NCBI RefSeq assembly: GCF_014023275.1
Contig: NZ_CP054698.1
Location: 2,232,001 to 2,296,000, forward strand
Reading direction: 5' to 3'
Origin: Nostoc edaphicum CCNP1411
GTDB taxonomy: Bacteria; Cyanobacteriota; Cyanobacteriia; Cyanobacteriales; Nostocaceae
Length of the DNA stretch: 64,000 bases
Shown in pieces: positions 17,650 through 28,815 of this stretch. The translations under genes were made by a program, and so were the position numbers. The notes under the pieces were generated by a model, which searched no databases, was not told the DNA's origin, and was given only the letters and a program-made list of their open reading frames with translations. Every line of letters begins with the position of its first letter. Position 1 is the first letter of the stretch.

Positions 17650-20600
17650 CTAAGTCCGTCCAACAAGGCTAGCGACTACTGTAGCTAACTCAGCTGCCTC
17701 AATGGGTTTAGGTAAATGTAGCTGATAACCTTCTTGTATAGCTCGCATCCGATCTTCTGCTCTAGCATAAGCTGTCAACGCTGCGGCGGGAATATTTCCC
17801 CCTAGTTCTGGGGGTTGCGATCGCAGTTTGCGGATCAAAGAGTAACCATCCTCTTGGGGCATACCGATGTCGCTGACTATAACATCTGGTTTCCACTGTG
17901 TAATTACCTGCAATGCTTCTGGAACTGATCCTACTGCCTTAACTTCGGCTTGGCACTGTTCGAGGACTGTGGTGATGAATTCACGGGTATCGGCTTGGTC
18001 ATCTACAACCACCACACGCACGCCAAGGAGGGAAGGGTGCTTAGAGACGGAGGGGCAAAGGGGCAGAGGGGTAGAGGGATGGAGGGGGGCACTCTTTAGA
18101 AGTGGTAGTTTGACTGTAAAAGTTGCTCCTTGTTCTTTACCCGGACTATCTGCGTGGACAGTACCGCCATGTAATTCTACTAAATGACGAACGATCGCTA
18201 ATCCTAGTCCTAATCCACCATAGGTTCTAGTGCTAGAACTATCAGCTTGACGAAAGCGATCAAAAACGTAAGGAAGAAAGTCAGGACTGATACCAATGCC
18301 TGTATCAATCACCTGAATTTGGGCATATTTATTGAAAGCGGCGGGAAACTCTATCCCCTTGTGGGTGTTTGAGGTTGCTCCCGCCGCCGCTTGGGGCATT
18401 GGGCATTGGGCAATGGTAGCTTCTTCCCCATGCCCCATGCCCCATTCCCCATGCCCAAAAACTAGTTTTTGATCTGTTTTCTCTGGTTTTTCTGGGCCAT
18501 TTACCACCGACAATTGCACTTCTACCCGTCCTCCTGTGGGTGTGAATTTGATGGCATTGGATAGCAGATTCCAGATGATTTGCTGTAAGCGCTCGAAATC
18601 CCCAGAAACTAGAAATTGAGGATTTTCGGCAAGCTTGCTGTTCTCTAAGCGTTCATTGCTTTGGGATTGGGCTTCTCTTGATTCGAGATTTTCGCCATTG
18701 ATTCCTAATCCGCAATCTAAATTTGGCGTTTCTTTTGAAGGAATGAGAGAAAATCTCAAATCGATTTCCTTGGATTGGGCGGCTAGACTAACAGTTTCTA
18801 GGCTCGACTCAATCATGGAAACCAAATTACAAGTGCGGACATTGAGGCGTAACTTGCCTCTAATCATCCGCGATATATCCAGCAAGTCTTCAATTAGCTG
18901 GGTTTGTGCTTTGGCATTGCGCTCAATTGTCTCCGTAGCCCTAGCCATTTGAGTTTCATTAAGCTTGCTGCGTTGCAGTAATTGCGCCCAGCCAAGGATA
19001 GCGTTGAGAGGCGATCGCAACTCATGAGACAATATCCCCAGAAACTCATCCTTCATGCGGTTGGCCTCTTGCAACTGCTCAGTTTGTAGTTGCAAAGAAG
19101 CAATTAAACTAGCCCGTTCCATTGCGATCGCTATTTGATCGCACACTGCTTGCATCATCCCCTTTTGATTTTCGGTGAAGCTTAACCGAGTGCGGCTGCC
19201 AAAAGAAAGAGTACCCAGCAACCGTCCTTGGGCAATCAATGGATAACCATAATAAGCAGTAATGCCTAAAGAACGAAGCAATTCTGTTTTTGGGTCAGTT
19301 GATTGCTGGACATTCTCTAGAGCTATTGCACAACACTCCTGGGCTACAGTACCACAAACCGCTTCACCATAAGCCAACGACTCAATTTCCTTTGCCAGTT
19401 CTGGGGAAATGCCACTGTAAGATCCCAACCGTATTACCTGAGAGTTATCCTCAACCAAATAGTTAAAGTAAACATCTAAACCAATTTGGTCTGCGAGTTT
19501 TCGGTAGACACTATCGATTAGTACTACTGGTTGCTGACTCGATAGTAAATCGTTGGCTGTGTCGAATAGTAGCTTTAGCCTTTTGTAACTTAACGAGAGT
19601 GCTTTTTCTGCCTCCTTGAGGTTGCTGATATCTTGGAACACCAAGATACAGGTAGCTGGATGACCGTGCATTGCTGGCAGAGTATCGGCAAATATCAGTA
19701 GAGAGCGGACACCAGTGGGAGTATGCCAGTCTACCTCCAAACCATCTAGACGTTCGCCAAGGGCAACCCGCACTCCTGGCATCAGTTCATTGGGGATGCG
19801 ATCGCCAGCCGCATCCGTATAGTGGTAAACTGTGTGATACTCTGCCGCTGGTACACCTTTGGGAAATTCACCCCCAGCTAATTCGTCAGCAGAGCGATTG
19901 GCAAAAGTTACCCGCGCCGTTCCCGGTTCGATAAACAGTAAGGGTCTTGGCATCAGATTCAAAACATCCTCTAGCCATTTGTGCTGATTTAGAAGTATTT
20001 CCTCTGCCTGTTTGCGCTCCGTAATATCCAAAAATGCACCGATACATCCTCTGGTTTTACCATCTTCGTCAAACAGGGGTGCAACATACTCCAACAGCTT
20101 GACAAGTTTTCCATTTTCATGGATGACATCGATTTCAAAATCCAGAACTTCGACACCATGAGCAGCAGAGTACTGCATCGGGAGTTCCTCTGCTGACAAT
20201 TCCCTTCCTTCTCGGTAGATTTTAAAGCTTGTCGGTCTTTCGTCACTGGGAGCACTGAGGGAGGCATTTGTACTTGGTGATATCCCCAACTGTTTGGCAA
20301 AAGCAGGATTGACTTTGATATTTTGGCATTCTGGATCTTCGGCAATGCCAATTCCAATGGGGATTACATCTAACAAAGTTTGTAACTCAGTAATGCGACG
20401 CTGTAGATCCCTATTTAGTTGTAATATTTGTTCCTTAGCCTGTTTTTGCTCGCTGATGTTGCGAGTCACAGTTGCTAGGGCAATTGGCTGACCTGTATTT
20501 TTGTCTGTAACAGTGAAGATGTTGTAATCAACTGGTATTGGTTGACCTGTCTGGAGATGCCGGAAGCCGAATTCACCCTGCCAGCGCCCTTGTAATAGCA

Positions 20601-22179
20601 CAGTCGGCAGAATATGCTCTTGAAGATAGGCTTTGTCTTTAGGCATAACGTAATCGAATACTGCTTTTTGCCTCGCCTCGTCAAGACTGGCAAGCCCTAC
20701 CAGCTTTTGACCTGCATCGTTGATGTAAAGTAATTGACCCTCAAGGGTGGTTATACCAATAAAGTCAGAGCTATTTTCTACCAGCGATACTAATTTTTGT
20801 TGCTCTGCTTCTGCTTGCTTGCGATCGCTTAAGTCGAGGATAAATGCTACTGACTCTTCTCGGTTTTCTCCTAGCAGCACGTAACCAACTAAAACCGGGA
20901 TGCGGCTACCATCCTTGCGAATATATTCTTTCTCGTAGGGCGTACAAGCAGCGTTGGTATTTCCTTGTGCTTCGGCGACACCTTGCTTATCCAAGTATCG
21001 ATACTCTGGTGCTGTGATATTGCTCCAACTTACCCTACCTGCTAACAAATCCTCGCGCGTGTAACCAATCATCCTCAGATATTCGTCGTTTGCATTGTGG
21101 ATACCACCGTACACATCGCCAAACAGAATCCCGATGACGTTAGAATCTACGAAACTCCCCAGTTTAGCTTCGTAGGTTCTCACTACTTCTTGGGCAAGAT
21201 CGCGTTGATGGCTGAGGCGTTCAATAACCGACGCACTTTGCCAAACCAAAATAGTAAAAATTACAATTAGAATAATGGCAAATAGCGACACTGCAAAAGC
21301 CGGGCCATACTTTTCTGCCCTTTGACCTTCAACAATTAACCACCCCAATACAAAAGGTACTGCGATCGCGGCAACTAATAAACGACGTGCAAGTAAGCCG
21401 CCATAAGTATCACCCGTAACTACCCTCATGAACCCCTGTTCTGCCCGCGCCCATAGAATGCTTATACTTAGTAAAAGGAACAACACTGCTGTGTGTAAGG
21501 CCATTGATGTTGTATAAGGGGCAAGTCCATAGAGAACTTGCACCTTGTAGGCATAGCCCATGAGCGCCTGAAAGGAAATTAAAGTAGCTACCAGAGCAAG
21601 AATCTGGGCATACCAATAACTGCGGTGGGTTTTTGGATGAATCAAAATCTGTACAGCTACGCTGACCAGGATAAAGTTCAGTGCTGTATTCACCCCCATT
21701 CGCCCCGGATGTGATGTCGCTATGCTAGTTGGCGAATCACGGAACACCAGCTCGTCAATACCAAGATTCCAGCCAAACACGTATTGACAGAGTGTGAGGA
21801 CAGCGATTGTGGTGACAGCTATTGCACAGACTCTGGCAATTAGCAAAGTGAGTCGGTTCAACGAACCCCCTTTGGCATTGCGGGCTGTGGAATTGTGGGG
21901 GTAATTTTGAATTATTCTTTCTTTGCTGCTTCTTTTCTCCCCTGCTTTTAAAAATAACCACAGCGACAGACCACAAAGTACAAAACACAGTGCTGTGTTG
22001 ACTTTCATTGTGGCAGGACTACCGGGAAAGCCGCGCTTAAGAACTTCAATGCCAAGCCACCAGCCAACTAGTACCAAACTGCCAACCAAAATGGGGATTG
22101 CACTTGCGACTTTGGCCACAAGTGAATTGGCAGGAATTTTCAAGATATCTTGCAGCCGCAAGCGGTTAATGTTTAACAT
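17650..22179 (-). CDS. membrane-bound hybrid sensor histidine kinase (PAS x4-GAF-HisKA-HATPase-REC)
   Basis: 1509 residues. About eight hydrophobic helices occupy 15-320. Four PAS-like sensor units follow (roughly 340-455, 455-580, 590-720 and 725-855), then a GAF domain (870-1010). HisKA has the phospho-acceptor His in [16 protein letters not shown] near residue 1050. The ATPase domain has the N box [16 protein letters not shown]1 DTGIGIS and G2 [10 protein letters not shown]. The C-terminal receiver (about 1380-1505) has the acceptor Asp in [12 protein letters not shown]. It should autophosphorylate and pass phosphate to its own receiver; signal and downstream partner are unknown. A repeat-derived peptide (residues ~1236-1281) lies inside the ATPase domain between the N box and G1. 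Further low-complexity inserts lie before the N box and in the linker to the receiver. Confidence 0.92.
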   Translation of the reverse strand: MLNINRLRLQDILKIPANSLVAKVASAIPILVGSLVLVGWWLGIEVLKRGFPGSPATMKVNTALCFVLCGLSLWLFLKAGEKRSSKERIIQNYPHNSTARNAKGGSLNRLTLLIARVCAIAVTTIAVLTLCQYVFGWNLGIDELVFRDSPTSIATSHPGRMGVNTALNFILVSVAVQILIHPKTHRSYWYAQILALVATLISFQALMGYAYKVQVLYGLAPYTTSMALHTAVLFLLLSISILWARAEQGFMRVVTGDTYGGLLARRLLVAAIAVPFVLGWLIVEGQRAEKYGPAFAVSLFAIILIVIFTILVWQSASVIERLSHQRDLAQEVVRTYEAKLGSFVDSNVIGILFGDVYGGIHNANDEYLRMIGYTREDLLAGRVSWSNITAPEYRYLDKQGVAEAQGNTNAACTPYEKEYIRKDGSRIPVLVGYVLLGENREESVAFILDLSDRKQAEAEQQKLVSLVENSSDFIGITTLEGQLLYINDAGQKLVGLASLDEARQKAVFDYVMPKDKAYLQEHILPTVLLQGRWQGEFGFRHLQTGQPIPVDYNIFTVTDKNTGQPIALATVTRNISEQKQAKEQILQLNRDLQRRITELQTLLDVIPIGIGIAEDPECQNIKVNPAFAKQLGISPSTNASLSAPSDERPTSFKIYREGRELSAEELPMQYSAAHGVEVLDFEIDVIHENGKLVKLLEYVAPLFDEDGKTRGCIGAFLDITERKQAEEILLNQHKWLEDVLNLMPRPLLFIEPGTARVTFANRSADELAGGEFPKGVPAAEYHTVYHYTDAAGDRIPNELMPGVRVALGERLDGLEVDWHTPTGVRSLLIFADTLPAMHGHPATCILVFQDISNLKEAEKALSLSYKRLKLLFDTANDLLSSQQPVVLIDSVYRKLADQIGLDVYFNYLVEDNSQVIRLGSYSGISPELAKEIESLAYGEAVCGTVAQECCAIALENVQQSTDPKTELLRSLGITAYYGYPLIAQGRLLGTLSFGSRTRLSFTENQKGMMQAVCDQIAIAMERASLIASLQLQTEQLQEANRMKDEFLGILSHELRSPLNAILGWAQLLQRSKLNETQMARATETIERNAKAQTQLIEDLLDISRMIRGKLRLNVRTCNLVSMIESSLETVSLAAQSKEIDLRFSLIPSKETPNLDCGLGINGENLESREAQSQSNERLENSKLAENPQFLVSGDFERLQQIIWNLLSNAIKFTPTGGRVEVQLSVVNGPEKPEKTDQKLVFGHGEWGMGHGEEATIAQCPMPQAAAGATSNTHKGIEFPAAFNKYAQIQVIDTGIGISPDFLPYVFDRFRQADSSSTRTYGGLGLGLAIVRHLVELHGGTVHADSPGKEQGATFTVKLPLLKSAPLHPSTPLPLCPSVSKHPSLLGVRVVVVDDQADTREFITTVLEQCQAEVKAVGSVPEALQVITQWKPDVIVSDIGMPQEDGYSLIRKLRSQPPELGGNIPAAALTAYARAEDRMRAIQEGYQLHLPKPIEAAELATVVASLVGRT
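18336..18470 (-). repeat. in-frame composite hairpin element, copy 1 (inside the kinase ATPase domain)
   Basis: 135 nt = 45 codons. The left stem AAGCGGCGG (18336-18344) pairs with CCGCCGCTT (18384-18392). A heptamer core GGGGCATTGGGCATTGGG and a CCCCATGCCCC block follow. The right end is a collapsed palindrome AAAAACTAGTTTTT (18457-18470). The part before the right palindrome is 121 nt, exactly as in copies 2 and 3. On the gene strand it encodes [19 protein letters not shown] and ends at PAAFNK. Confidence 0.85.
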
Positions 22180-22495
22180 TGAGTGTTCTCTAACCGCATC
22201 TATCTAGCGTAGTAAATTTCAGTATTTCTTACAGGTTAGTCTTTTATAACCTTTGTATTTTAGGCTACCTATTGACTTACTTTTCATCTACCCATATGCA
22301 TATTTTTTCTTGGACAATTTAGAGTATGGAAATAATGGGGATTGGGGATTGGGAATTGGGGATTGGGCATTGGGAATTGGGCATTGGGAATTGGGCATTG
22401 GGAATTGGGCATTGGGGATTGGGAACCCCAACCAAATTTTACTAATTATTCCCTCCTAGTACCCAGTACCCAGTCCCCTATCCCCAGTCCCCATA
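22180..22495. repeat. intergenic region with a GGGGATT/GGGAATT heptamer tract
   Basis: 316 bp between the alpha-glucosidase gene upstream and the kinase gene. A heptamer tract at about 22335-22425 alternates GGGGATT, GGGAATT and GGGCATT. The kinase promoter should lie in the AT-rich 22180-22330 part. No RNA gene is recognised. Confidence 0.75.
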
Positions 22496-24871
22496 TCAAA
22501 ATTGCAGAGTATGATGCTGACCATCGTCTTGGAAACGTTGCTCTCCAATACCAACAACTTCTACAATCACTTCACGCGGTGGGGGTGTCCATTCCCCTTC
22601 TCTCGCTTCAATTTCCACTATTATTTGACTAATATCAGTAAATACACTTATTTTCATTGATGAAAATTTTGTATTTTGATACTCTTTTGTTTTTCCATCA
22701 TCTTCAAATAGCTGATATTCATTATTACCAGTCCAAATCCGTAATCGGATCTCGTCGAGTGGGGCTTGATCAACGTATTGTCTGACAGGTTGCATGGGAA
22801 CGATCGCACCACCACGGACATACAGTGGCATTCTTTCCAGTGGTGCATGGGCAAGAATGTGAATCGGGCCTTCATAGCGATCGCCACTCCACCAATCATA
22901 CCAAGTGCCAGCGGGTAAGTAGACAGACCGATGCTCAACTCCAGGGCGATAAATTGGTGCAGCCATCAGCGACGCACCTAACAATACTTGATCGTAGAGA
23001 GTGTAAGTTTTCGGATCGTTGGGGAAGTGGTACAATAATGGTCTTAAAATCGGTGCGCCTGTTGTTACCGCTTCCCAAAAAAGAGTGTAGATATAAGGAA
23101 GTAGTTGATAACGTAAGTTAATGTATTCTCGACAGATATCTTCAACGCGATCGCCAAATACCCAAGGTTCATGACGAGCAGTAGACATTGCCGAGTGGCC
23201 GCGCATCAATGGATAAAGCATTCCTACCTGCATCCACCGAGCGAATAATTCAGCTGTGGCGTTACCAGCAAATCCACCAATATCGCAACCCACAAACGCT
23301 ACACCCGAAAGTCCCATGTTGCAAAGCATCGGCAGAGACATTTCTAAATGCTCCCACAACGATTGGTTATCTCCCATCCACACAGAAGACCAGCGTTGCA
23401 CACCAGCATAACCCGATCGCGTTAACACAAACGATCGCTCTGAGCTTCGATGCCGTTGCAACCCTTCATAACAAGCTTTAGCCATCATCAACCCATACAA
23501 GTTATGCACTTCTGTATGAGTCACATCAATTCTTAATTTTGAATTTTGAATTTTGAATTTTGAATTCTCTCCCCCTCCCCCCTGTGGTGCATCTAGCGGA
23601 AACCAAATCTTTTCACCATCATCGCCGAAAGGGCGATCGTTTATGGCAGGTTCATTCATATCATTCCAAATTCCTGCCACCCCAATATCAGTTAGGCTTT
23701 TGTGTAAATCAGCCCACCAGTTAGACACATCAGGACGTAAAAAGTCAGGAAAAACAGCTTTCTCAGGCCAAACATAGCCGTGGAACAACGCACCATCAGC
23801 TTTACGTACAAAATAGTCCTTTTCTATTCCTTGATCAAAAACATCATAATTTGCTTCTGGTTCATACTTCACACCAGGATCAATGATTGTGACTGTTTTA
23901 AAACCATCCTTTGCTAAATCACTAATAAGTTTTGCCGGGTTTGGGAAGCGTTGAGGACTCCAAGTAAACACCCGATAGCCGCGCATATAGTCAATATCTA
24001 AGTGAATAACATCGCAGGGAATGCGACGTTGGCGAAATTCCTTTGCTAATTCCCGCACAACGTTTTCTGATTCGTAACTCCAGCGGCATTGATGATAACC
24101 TAGCGCCCATTTCGGCGGTAACGGCATTCTCCCAGTTAGCTGAGTGTAAGTCTTCAGGATTTGGGCTGGTTCGGGGCCGTAGATAATGTAATAATCCAAT
24201 TCACCGCCACGAGTCTCCATTTTCCAAATACCTGGTTGTTCAGCACCGATATCAAACTGACTCCAAAAAGTAGTGTTGAAAAAGATGCCATAGCTTACCT
24301 GCGGACGCAAAGCCATAAAAAATGGAATTGCTTGGTACATTTCATCAGTAAGTGCATCATAATCTAAAGCATCCGTTGTCCAGTTAGTTTTTACCTCGCT
24401 GAGTTTATCCAGCCAGCCTGTGCGTTCACCAAAGCCATAGAAATGTTCGTCGGCTGCAATTTCCTTCCACCCTGCAACTGCGCCCATCCGCCAACCCATC
24501 CCCATATCTGCATCTTGGGCAAAGGGACGATTAGCTTTGTCGAAACAGGCGATGCGACATTTTTCCCGCTGAACGCACACACGAATCTGTGATGTTTCAA
24601 TTTCTACCGTTGCTTCAGTTTCCTGTACTACAAAAGGCGTTGTCGCCCATTCTGCATCATCTAGCGTCACAGCCCAAGGGCGGCGAGGTATAAATTCCCC
24701 GCTTGGTGCGAAACGCACGCGGATTAAATTGGGAGCAAGTACGCTGAGGGTAAGGCGTGAGTTGCCACAGTCAAAATTAATAATATTATTGTCCCAGGTT
24801 ACAGCTTTTACATTGCTAACTGTTGTCCAAGGTTGATTCGTTGTGGGTAGTTTTCCGAAATATTGCGGCAT
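22496..24871 (-). CDS. glycoside hydrolase family 31 alpha-glucosidase
   Basis: 791 residues, a usual GH31 length. The N-terminal beta-sandwich (to ~230) has [15 protein letters not shown]. The (beta/alpha)8 barrel has [25 protein letters not shown], the nucleophile Asp in [10 protein letters not shown] near residue 402, VGCDIGGF and MRGHS. C-terminal beta domains contain [13 protein letters not shown] and [13 protein letters not shown]. It should release glucose from the non-reducing end of alpha-glucans or oligosaccharides in the cytoplasm; no signal peptide is seen. A short low-complexity insertion at about residues 429-445 (KFKIQNSKL) is encoded by a TTTTGAA heptamer tract. It is followed by the kinase gene across a repeat spacer, with no functional link implied. 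Confidence 0.93.
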   Translation of the reverse strand: MPQYFGKLPTTNQPWTTVSNVKAVTWDNNIINFDCGNSRLTLSVLAPNLIRVRFAPSGEFIPRRPWAVTLDDAEWATTPFVVQETEATVEIETSQIRVCVQREKCRIACFDKANRPFAQDADMGMGWRMGAVAGWKEIAADEHFYGFGERTGWLDKLSEVKTNWTTDALDYDALTDEMYQAIPFFMALRPQVSYGIFFNTTFWSQFDIGAEQPGIWKMETRGGELDYYIIYGPEPAQILKTYTQLTGRMPLPPKWALGYHQCRWSYESENVVRELAKEFRQRRIPCDVIHLDIDYMRGYRVFTWSPQRFPNPAKLISDLAKDGFKTVTIIDPGVKYEPEANYDVFDQGIEKDYFVRKADGALFHGYVWPEKAVFPDFLRPDVSNWWADLHKSLTDIGVAGIWNDMNEPAINDRPFGDDGEKIWFPLDAPQGGGGENSKFKIQNSKLRIDVTHTEVHNLYGLMMAKACYEGLQRHRSSERSFVLTRSGYAGVQRWSSVWMGDNQSLWEHLEMSLPMLCNMGLSGVAFVGCDIGGFAGNATAELFARWMQVGMLYPLMRGHSAMSTARHEPWVFGDRVEDICREYINLRYQLLPYIYTLFWEAVTTGAPILRPLLYHFPNDPKTYTLYDQVLLGASLMAAPIYRPGVEHRSVYLPAGTWYDWWSGDRYEGPIHILAHAPLERMPLYVRGGAIVPMQPVRQYVDQAPLDEIRLRIWTGNNEYQLFEDDGKTKEYQNTKFSSMKISVFTDISQIIVEIEAREGEWTPPPREVIVEVVGIGEQRFQDDGQHHTLQF
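23535..23572 (-). repeat. TTTTGAA heptamer tract inside the alpha-glucosidase gene
   Basis: About five units of TTTTGAA/TTTTGAAT stand in frame in the coding sequence. They add a Lys/Asn/Ser-rich peptide in a loop shortly after the WNDMNEPA catalytic region. The loop is presumably on the surface, because the catalytic motifs on both sides are intact. Confidence 0.75.
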
Positions 24872-25189
24872 ATCAGTTATTCAGCTGGTTAACACTTGTC
24901 CGCATTCATGATTACAGACATACCTAGCTTCAAACTCTTTCTTTCGCTAGAAGTTGGGTGCAAAATTAGCAGATATTCTTGAGCAAAGGTGATTTTCTAA
25001 TGCACAAGTTTCTGTAGGGGAACTCCAAAAAATAAATTATCCAATTTTTGGAATCACAACGACTTTTCATCCCCCTGCTCCCTGCCCCCCTGCCCTAAAA
25101 GCGATGGGATTATTTGGAAGTCCCTAGCTACCATACTCCATACAGCCCATCTCAGAAACTTAATTTTGCTAATTCCCAAACATTAAACC
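24872..25189. other. intergenic region, nothing but a repeat end recognised
   Basis: 318 bp. The GH31 promoter should lie at its left end. A run AGCGATGGGATTATTTGGAA (25100-25119, continuing to about 25125) is repeated in inverted orientation at 26150-26180. No gene is seen. Confidence 0.5.
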
Positions 25190-25858
25190 TTATCTAGATG
25201 CCGAGAGATATTCTTCACCATTCTTTGTGGCTTTTGCGAGTAAGTCGCGGACTTCTTCATCGGTAGTTTGGGGAAAGTCTTTGTACCAAAGACCAACGCT
25301 GTGGAAAGGACTAGGTGTCGAGACGCAAACGATTTCGTCTACCTCAGCTTCCAACTCTTGGCAAGTTTCAGGTGCGGCTACAGGCACAGCAATCACAATC
25401 TGAGCCGGTTGCTGCTTTCGTACAGCCACAACAGCAGCCCACATAGTTGCACCTGTGGCTAAACCATCATCTACCAAGATGACTGTGCGTCCCTGTAAGT
25501 CTGGAAAGGGGCGATTTCCGCGATAAAGCCGTTCTCGTCGTTCTAACTCCCGTTCTTCTTGGACTGCAACTCTGGCAATTACTTCGTCGGATATCTTCAC
25601 CAGGCTGATAATATATTCATTAATTATCCGCACACCACCAGATGCGATCGCTCCCATAGCTAGTTCTTCTTGATCAGGTACACCCAATTTACGTACCACC
25701 AAAATATCTAAGGGAGCATTTAATACTTTGGCAACTTCAAAAGCAACGGGTACGCCACCCCTGGGTAGACCTAATATCAAGACATCTGGGCGGTTAGCAT
25801 AAGCCGCTAACTCCCTAGCCAAAACTTGACCCGCAAATCTCCGATCTTTGAATAGCAT
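25190..25858 (-). CDS. type I phosphoribosyltransferase-domain protein
   Basis: 222 residues. The PRTase core is clear: an N-terminal ILGLPRGGVPVAFEVA strand-turn-helix, then VILVDDGLATGATMWAAVVAVR near residue 120, which is the PRPP-binding motif with two Asp and the TGAT phosphate loop. This class of stand-alone 'predicted phosphoribosyltransferase' is common in cyanobacteria and actinobacteria next to hydrolases or stress genes, but its base substrate is not known. AGGGAT precedes the ATG. The gene is flanked on both sides by inverted copies of the 25.1/26.15 kb repeat. Confidence 0.87.
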   Translation of the reverse strand: MLFKDRRFAGQVLARELAAYANRPDVLILGLPRGGVPVAFEVAKVLNAPLDILVVRKLGVPDQEELAMGAIASGGVRIINEYIISLVKISDEVIARVAVQEERELERRERLYRGNRPFPDLQGRTVILVDDGLATGATMWAAVVAVRKQQPAQIVIAVPVAAPETCQELEAEVDEIVCVSTPSPFHSVGLWYKDFPQTTDEEVRDLLAKATKNGEEYLSASR

Positions 25859-26886
25859 GGTGTAACATCCCTAATTAGTTTCCAAAAATTTAAATATTTA
25901 CATAAATATTTATACGTATTTTTCTTTGGCTATCCACCTCAAACAATGGATCAAATTCTAAACTTTTCGTTATGGTCAGATGTTCTGAACTGATCATAGA
26001 AAGCTAAATATTCCCTGTCCTCTGACTAACGGAGCGACATCTTCGATCTATAGTTCTATCAAACGAATGAGTTAGCTTTAATGGATAAAGATTTTTGCAT
26101 CTTTGGCTGACACAATTTCACGAATCCACACTCAATACAATTCGGATAAGGACTTCCAACTAAAAAAATATCCCATCGCTGGGGTAGCTTTGGGAGCAGG
26201 GGGAAGACAACAAATATTATTTGAGTAAAAAATCTTGAAATTAGTTTGCTTCCCCAAAGGGGTACACTACAAACCTTGAATTATTCATATCGCTCTACTT
26301 ATAGCTGTCGTAAAGTGGCTTGTTGAGACGATATGGTAACGCGGTGAACACTGTAAGCGTAGACAACTCGTGTTAGCGCTTAAGCGAATTTATTGCATTA
26401 GAATGAGTGTCACCCGTATCCCGACTCTTAAAGCTTGCTACGCGCAGCGGCGACCACAGGAGAAGGATGACGCGGAAAAACCTTATATCTAAGTAGGGGT
26501 GCAATTGAAAACTACTATTAATTAAGTTTTCTCCCACTTCCCAATTATTGCTGTTAAACTTTTACTGAGTATTTTTTTAAACTCTATCTTAAGAAATAAT
26601 TACTTAATTACTGGCTTATGCGAAAATCTATGAGAATACAGTAATAATTCAATTGTTAATTCTCCGCCTGCCCTCTTGTACTTACATTATATTAATACTA
26701 GCTTTACATTACCCCTTAATTGTAAATATGAGATAATACACCATATACTTATTCATTATCTAATGCTTAGTATTACAGAGAAAAACTCATCCAAGTTACC
26801 CGCATAACACTTTTGAATAAAAATTAATAGGGTAGAATAACGGAATATTGCTCAACTCTTTTTAAAATCAAAAGCAGGATTTTTTA
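25859..26886. other. 1-kb gene-free region with repeat remnants
   Basis: No supported coding frame lies on either strand. At 26150-26180 there is an inverted, gapped copy of the repeat at 25100-25125. At about 26320-26480 there is a GC-richer stretch with broken GCGCAGCG and AGAAGGATGACGC words like those near 3.7 kb, probably degenerate dispersed repeats. The last ~300 bp is AT-rich and should contain the promoter for the gene at 26887. Confidence 0.5.
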
Positions 26887-27390
26887 ATGATCAGCTTAAG
26901 TAATTCGGAAAACAGTACAGTTAGCAGTATTGCGGCCACTAAGAGGCTGGCAAGGGCAATGATGGTTTCTGGTGGAGAGTTTTCACTGTTACTAGCATGT
27001 TGTAATTGTGTTCAAAGGCAGCAGCAAGTGCTGAACTTGTTAACAGAATTTTCATCAACAGATATCCACGAAATTTTGCTCTCACCTGCGGCTGACAAAC
27101 TTTACACAGCTATTACAACTGAAATTGGTGCAACTCAACCCGAAGCTTTGATGGTAAGGGGTTTAGAATCTGTAGTGGCAATTAACCAACTAATCATCAG
27201 CACCAATATCATGCGAGATGAGTTTCGGAAACAGTTTCGGTTTCCCTTGGTGTTATGGGTCAATGATGAAATTCTGTGCAAGCTAGTCTGGCTAGCACCC
27301 GATTTCAAAGACTGGGCAGCTAGTACTATTAGATTTGATGTACCTAACAATCAGTTAGTTGAATCTGAACAACAAGCCATCAGCGCCTAA
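26887..27390 (+). CDS. stand-alone N-terminal domain of a large Nostoc ATPase/TPR-type protein
   Basis: 167 residues. ATKRLARAMMVSGGEFSLLLACCN near the start and FRFPLVLWVNDEILCKLVWLAPDFKDWAASTIRF near the end are, from memory, the N-terminal block of large cyanobacterial proteins that continue into NTPase and repeat (TPR or WD40-like) domains. Here the frame stops right after that block, and nothing recognisable continues it downstream in 27391-27971. It is therefore either a truncated remnant or a solo version of the domain. There is no membrane segment. The function is unknown. Confidence 0.55.
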   Translation: MISLSNSENSTVSSIAATKRLARAMMVSGGEFSLLLACCNCVQRQQQVLNLLTEFSSTDIHEILLSPAADKLYTAITTEIGATQPEALMVRGLESVVAINQLIISTNIMRDEFRKQFRFPLVLWVNDEILCKLVWLAPDFKDWAASTIRFDVPNNQLVESEQQAISA

Positions 27391-27971
27391 TATTTCCTGA
27401 GATTATTTTTAAAATATTGTATATCTTAAATTGAGCCGAGCAAAACCTCAGCTAAAGTTCTTTCGTATTCTCTTATAAAATTACTTTTATTGAGTGGTCA
27501 TTTGTCATTTGTCATTTGTCATTGGTGAATACTCTGTCCCTTGTGGGCGGAAAAACTTTGTCTTTCATCTGACTAATTCAAACCATGTTAAAGAGTGGAC
27601 GTGGTTTCTATTGGACTATAGCGCTTCTGTCACTCTCCGAAAACTTTTGCCATTTCTGAATTCTAGAGTTTTTGTATAGCCTGCGATGTCTACGACGGGC
27701 TACGCCTACGCGCGATTATTTTCTAATAACAAATACAAGACCGATTTTTTTCTAATAGTATAGCTTGTATTGATTGCCTATCTTGCCTTGTTTAACTGCT
27801 GATTGCGACCAGAGAATTGAAAACCTGACTTTTCACGTCATCTGGAAAACCTCTCTCTAAATCTCTCTCCTACAAGGAGAGAGACTTTGAATTTTCCCCC
27901 TTCCCGTGTCGGGAAGGGGGCTAGGTCTTTCATGGGCTTTTCCACATGACGTGAAAAGTCAGAATTGAAAA
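27391..27971. other. gene-free region between the orphan domain gene and the antitoxin gene
   Basis: 581 bp. A run of 'catttgtcatttgtcatttgtcattgg' type direct repeats stands near 27495-27530, and an intact MITE covers 27825-27962. The remainder shows no coding evidence; a 61-residue frame at 27494-27679 begins inside the repeats and is rejected. Confidence 0.65.
27825..27962. mobile_element. 138-bp MITE with near-perfect 25-bp terminal inverted repeats
   Basis: The left end 27825-27849 (CTGACTTTTCACGTCAT...) and right end 27938-27962 are reverse complements with one mismatch in 25. The element is flanked directly by the 10-bp repeat AATTGAAAAC at 27815-27824 and 27963-27972, a clean target duplication. 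The inside carries two further palindromes (TCTCTCCTACAAGGAGAGAG and CCCCCTTCCCGTGTCGGG). No coding capacity is present. It landed at the very end of the antitoxin gene, whose stop codon starts within the duplicated target. Confidence 0.85.
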
Positions 27972-28211
27972 CTACCGTCCAGTAACTTCGCTGAGTGCTT
28001 CACGAATTATCTCATCACTCATACCATGCCGTTTTAGGCTGGCAATCAATGTAGAAACAGTATCACCCTCAAGTCGCTCAAGATCAGCTCGGAGTCCTTG
28101 TGCGATGTAAGCGCGAACTAATGGCTGATAACCAGAAAAACCTAACAATGGTGCTACTCGTTTCAAATCCTCAATGACATCTTCAGCAATGCGAATTGTA
28201 ATTGTTATCAT
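27972..28211 (-). CDS. orphan ribbon-helix-helix-type antitoxin-like protein
   Basis: 79 residues. The opening MITITIRIAEDVIEDLKRVAPLLGFSGYQPLVRAYIAQGLRADLE has the beta-strand then two-helix pattern of CopG/RHH DNA-binding antitoxins (pattern match by eye). No toxin-sized partner lies next to it on the same strand: upstream is a 153-bp gap and then a lipocalin-sized protein, and downstream is a fresh MITE insertion. The stop codon lies in the target duplication of that MITE. It may act as a stand-alone repressor or be the remnant of a toxin-antitoxin pair. Confidence 0.65.
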   Translation of the reverse strand: MITITIRIAEDVIEDLKRVAPLLGFSGYQPLVRAYIAQGLRADLERLEGDTVSTLIASLKRHGMSDEIIREALSEVTGR

Positions 28212-28364
28212 TGGATGATTTTTATCGAGTTGCTTTTTTTATATTTCAGCTTTCATAGTATTTACTTCAAGAAGCACGTCGAATTGTCCAAAAACTAGAG
28301 TTAAGGGGCGATTTCGATTGTGTGGTCAAAGCTATGCAGTGATAGCAGAGTGATTTTATAAGCT

Positions 28365-28790
28365 CTAGGACATTCTAGTATTATTTATCTTTGTCCCAAT
28401 AATTGATTGCTCTTTATCTTTGATCAAAAATTTAGAACTATTAATTCTAATAACTTCATAACTTTCTGGCATAAATATAGAACCTAAAGTAGCTATCATA
28501 TCTGCAAGAGAAATCTTAAAAGCTAGTGGTATCTTTAAATTAAAAACGGATTTGGGCATAGTTTTAACATTTAAATGCAATTTTTTTTGAGTTACGTACC
28601 ATACACCAGTAAATTTATTACCTGTTATCAGTTCTTTAGGTTTAGAGAAAAGAAGCATTTGAACTCTGTTTTGCTCATAAGTCATATCATCTTTAAATTC
28701 AATAGTTATTTTTTCGGAATACGTATCAAAACGCCATTTTCCCAAAAGTAAAATTTCTATTTCTACATCAGAATGCTTACTATTACTCAT
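28365..28790 (-). CDS. hypothetical small beta-rich protein
   Basis: 141 residues from ATG at 28790, chosen because GAGGAGA lies just upstream; the frame is open further back to 28883, but that would overlap the GUN4 gene. The sequence has a strand-rich pattern: LLGKWRFDTYSEKITIEFKDDMTYEQNRV, then TGNKFTGVWYVTQKKLHLNVKT, then SKFLIKDKEQSIIGTKI. GKW near the start, a central G-x-W and a hydrophobic strand-turn periodicity recall lipocalin-like or DUF-type stress proteins, but I do not recognise the family. It starts 25 nt after the GUN4 gene's stop, so the two are probably one operon. Confidence 0.6.
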   Translation of the reverse strand: MSNSKHSDVEIEILLLGKWRFDTYSEKITIEFKDDMTYEQNRVQMLLFSKPKELITGNKFTGVWYVTQKKLHLNVKTMPKSVFNLKIPLAFKISLADMIATLGSIFMPESYEVIRINSSKFLIKDKEQSIIGTKINNTRMS

Positions 28791-28815
28791 GTTTCTCCTC
28801 AAGTTAGCTTTAGCT

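Noticed and set aside
22253..22632. Plus-strand open frames rich in [10 protein letters not shown]
   Set aside because: They translate a heptamer tract and then run antisense to the GH31 gene.
27494..27679. 61-residue plus-strand open frame
   Set aside because: It starts inside 'catttgt' direct repeats and shows no coding pattern.
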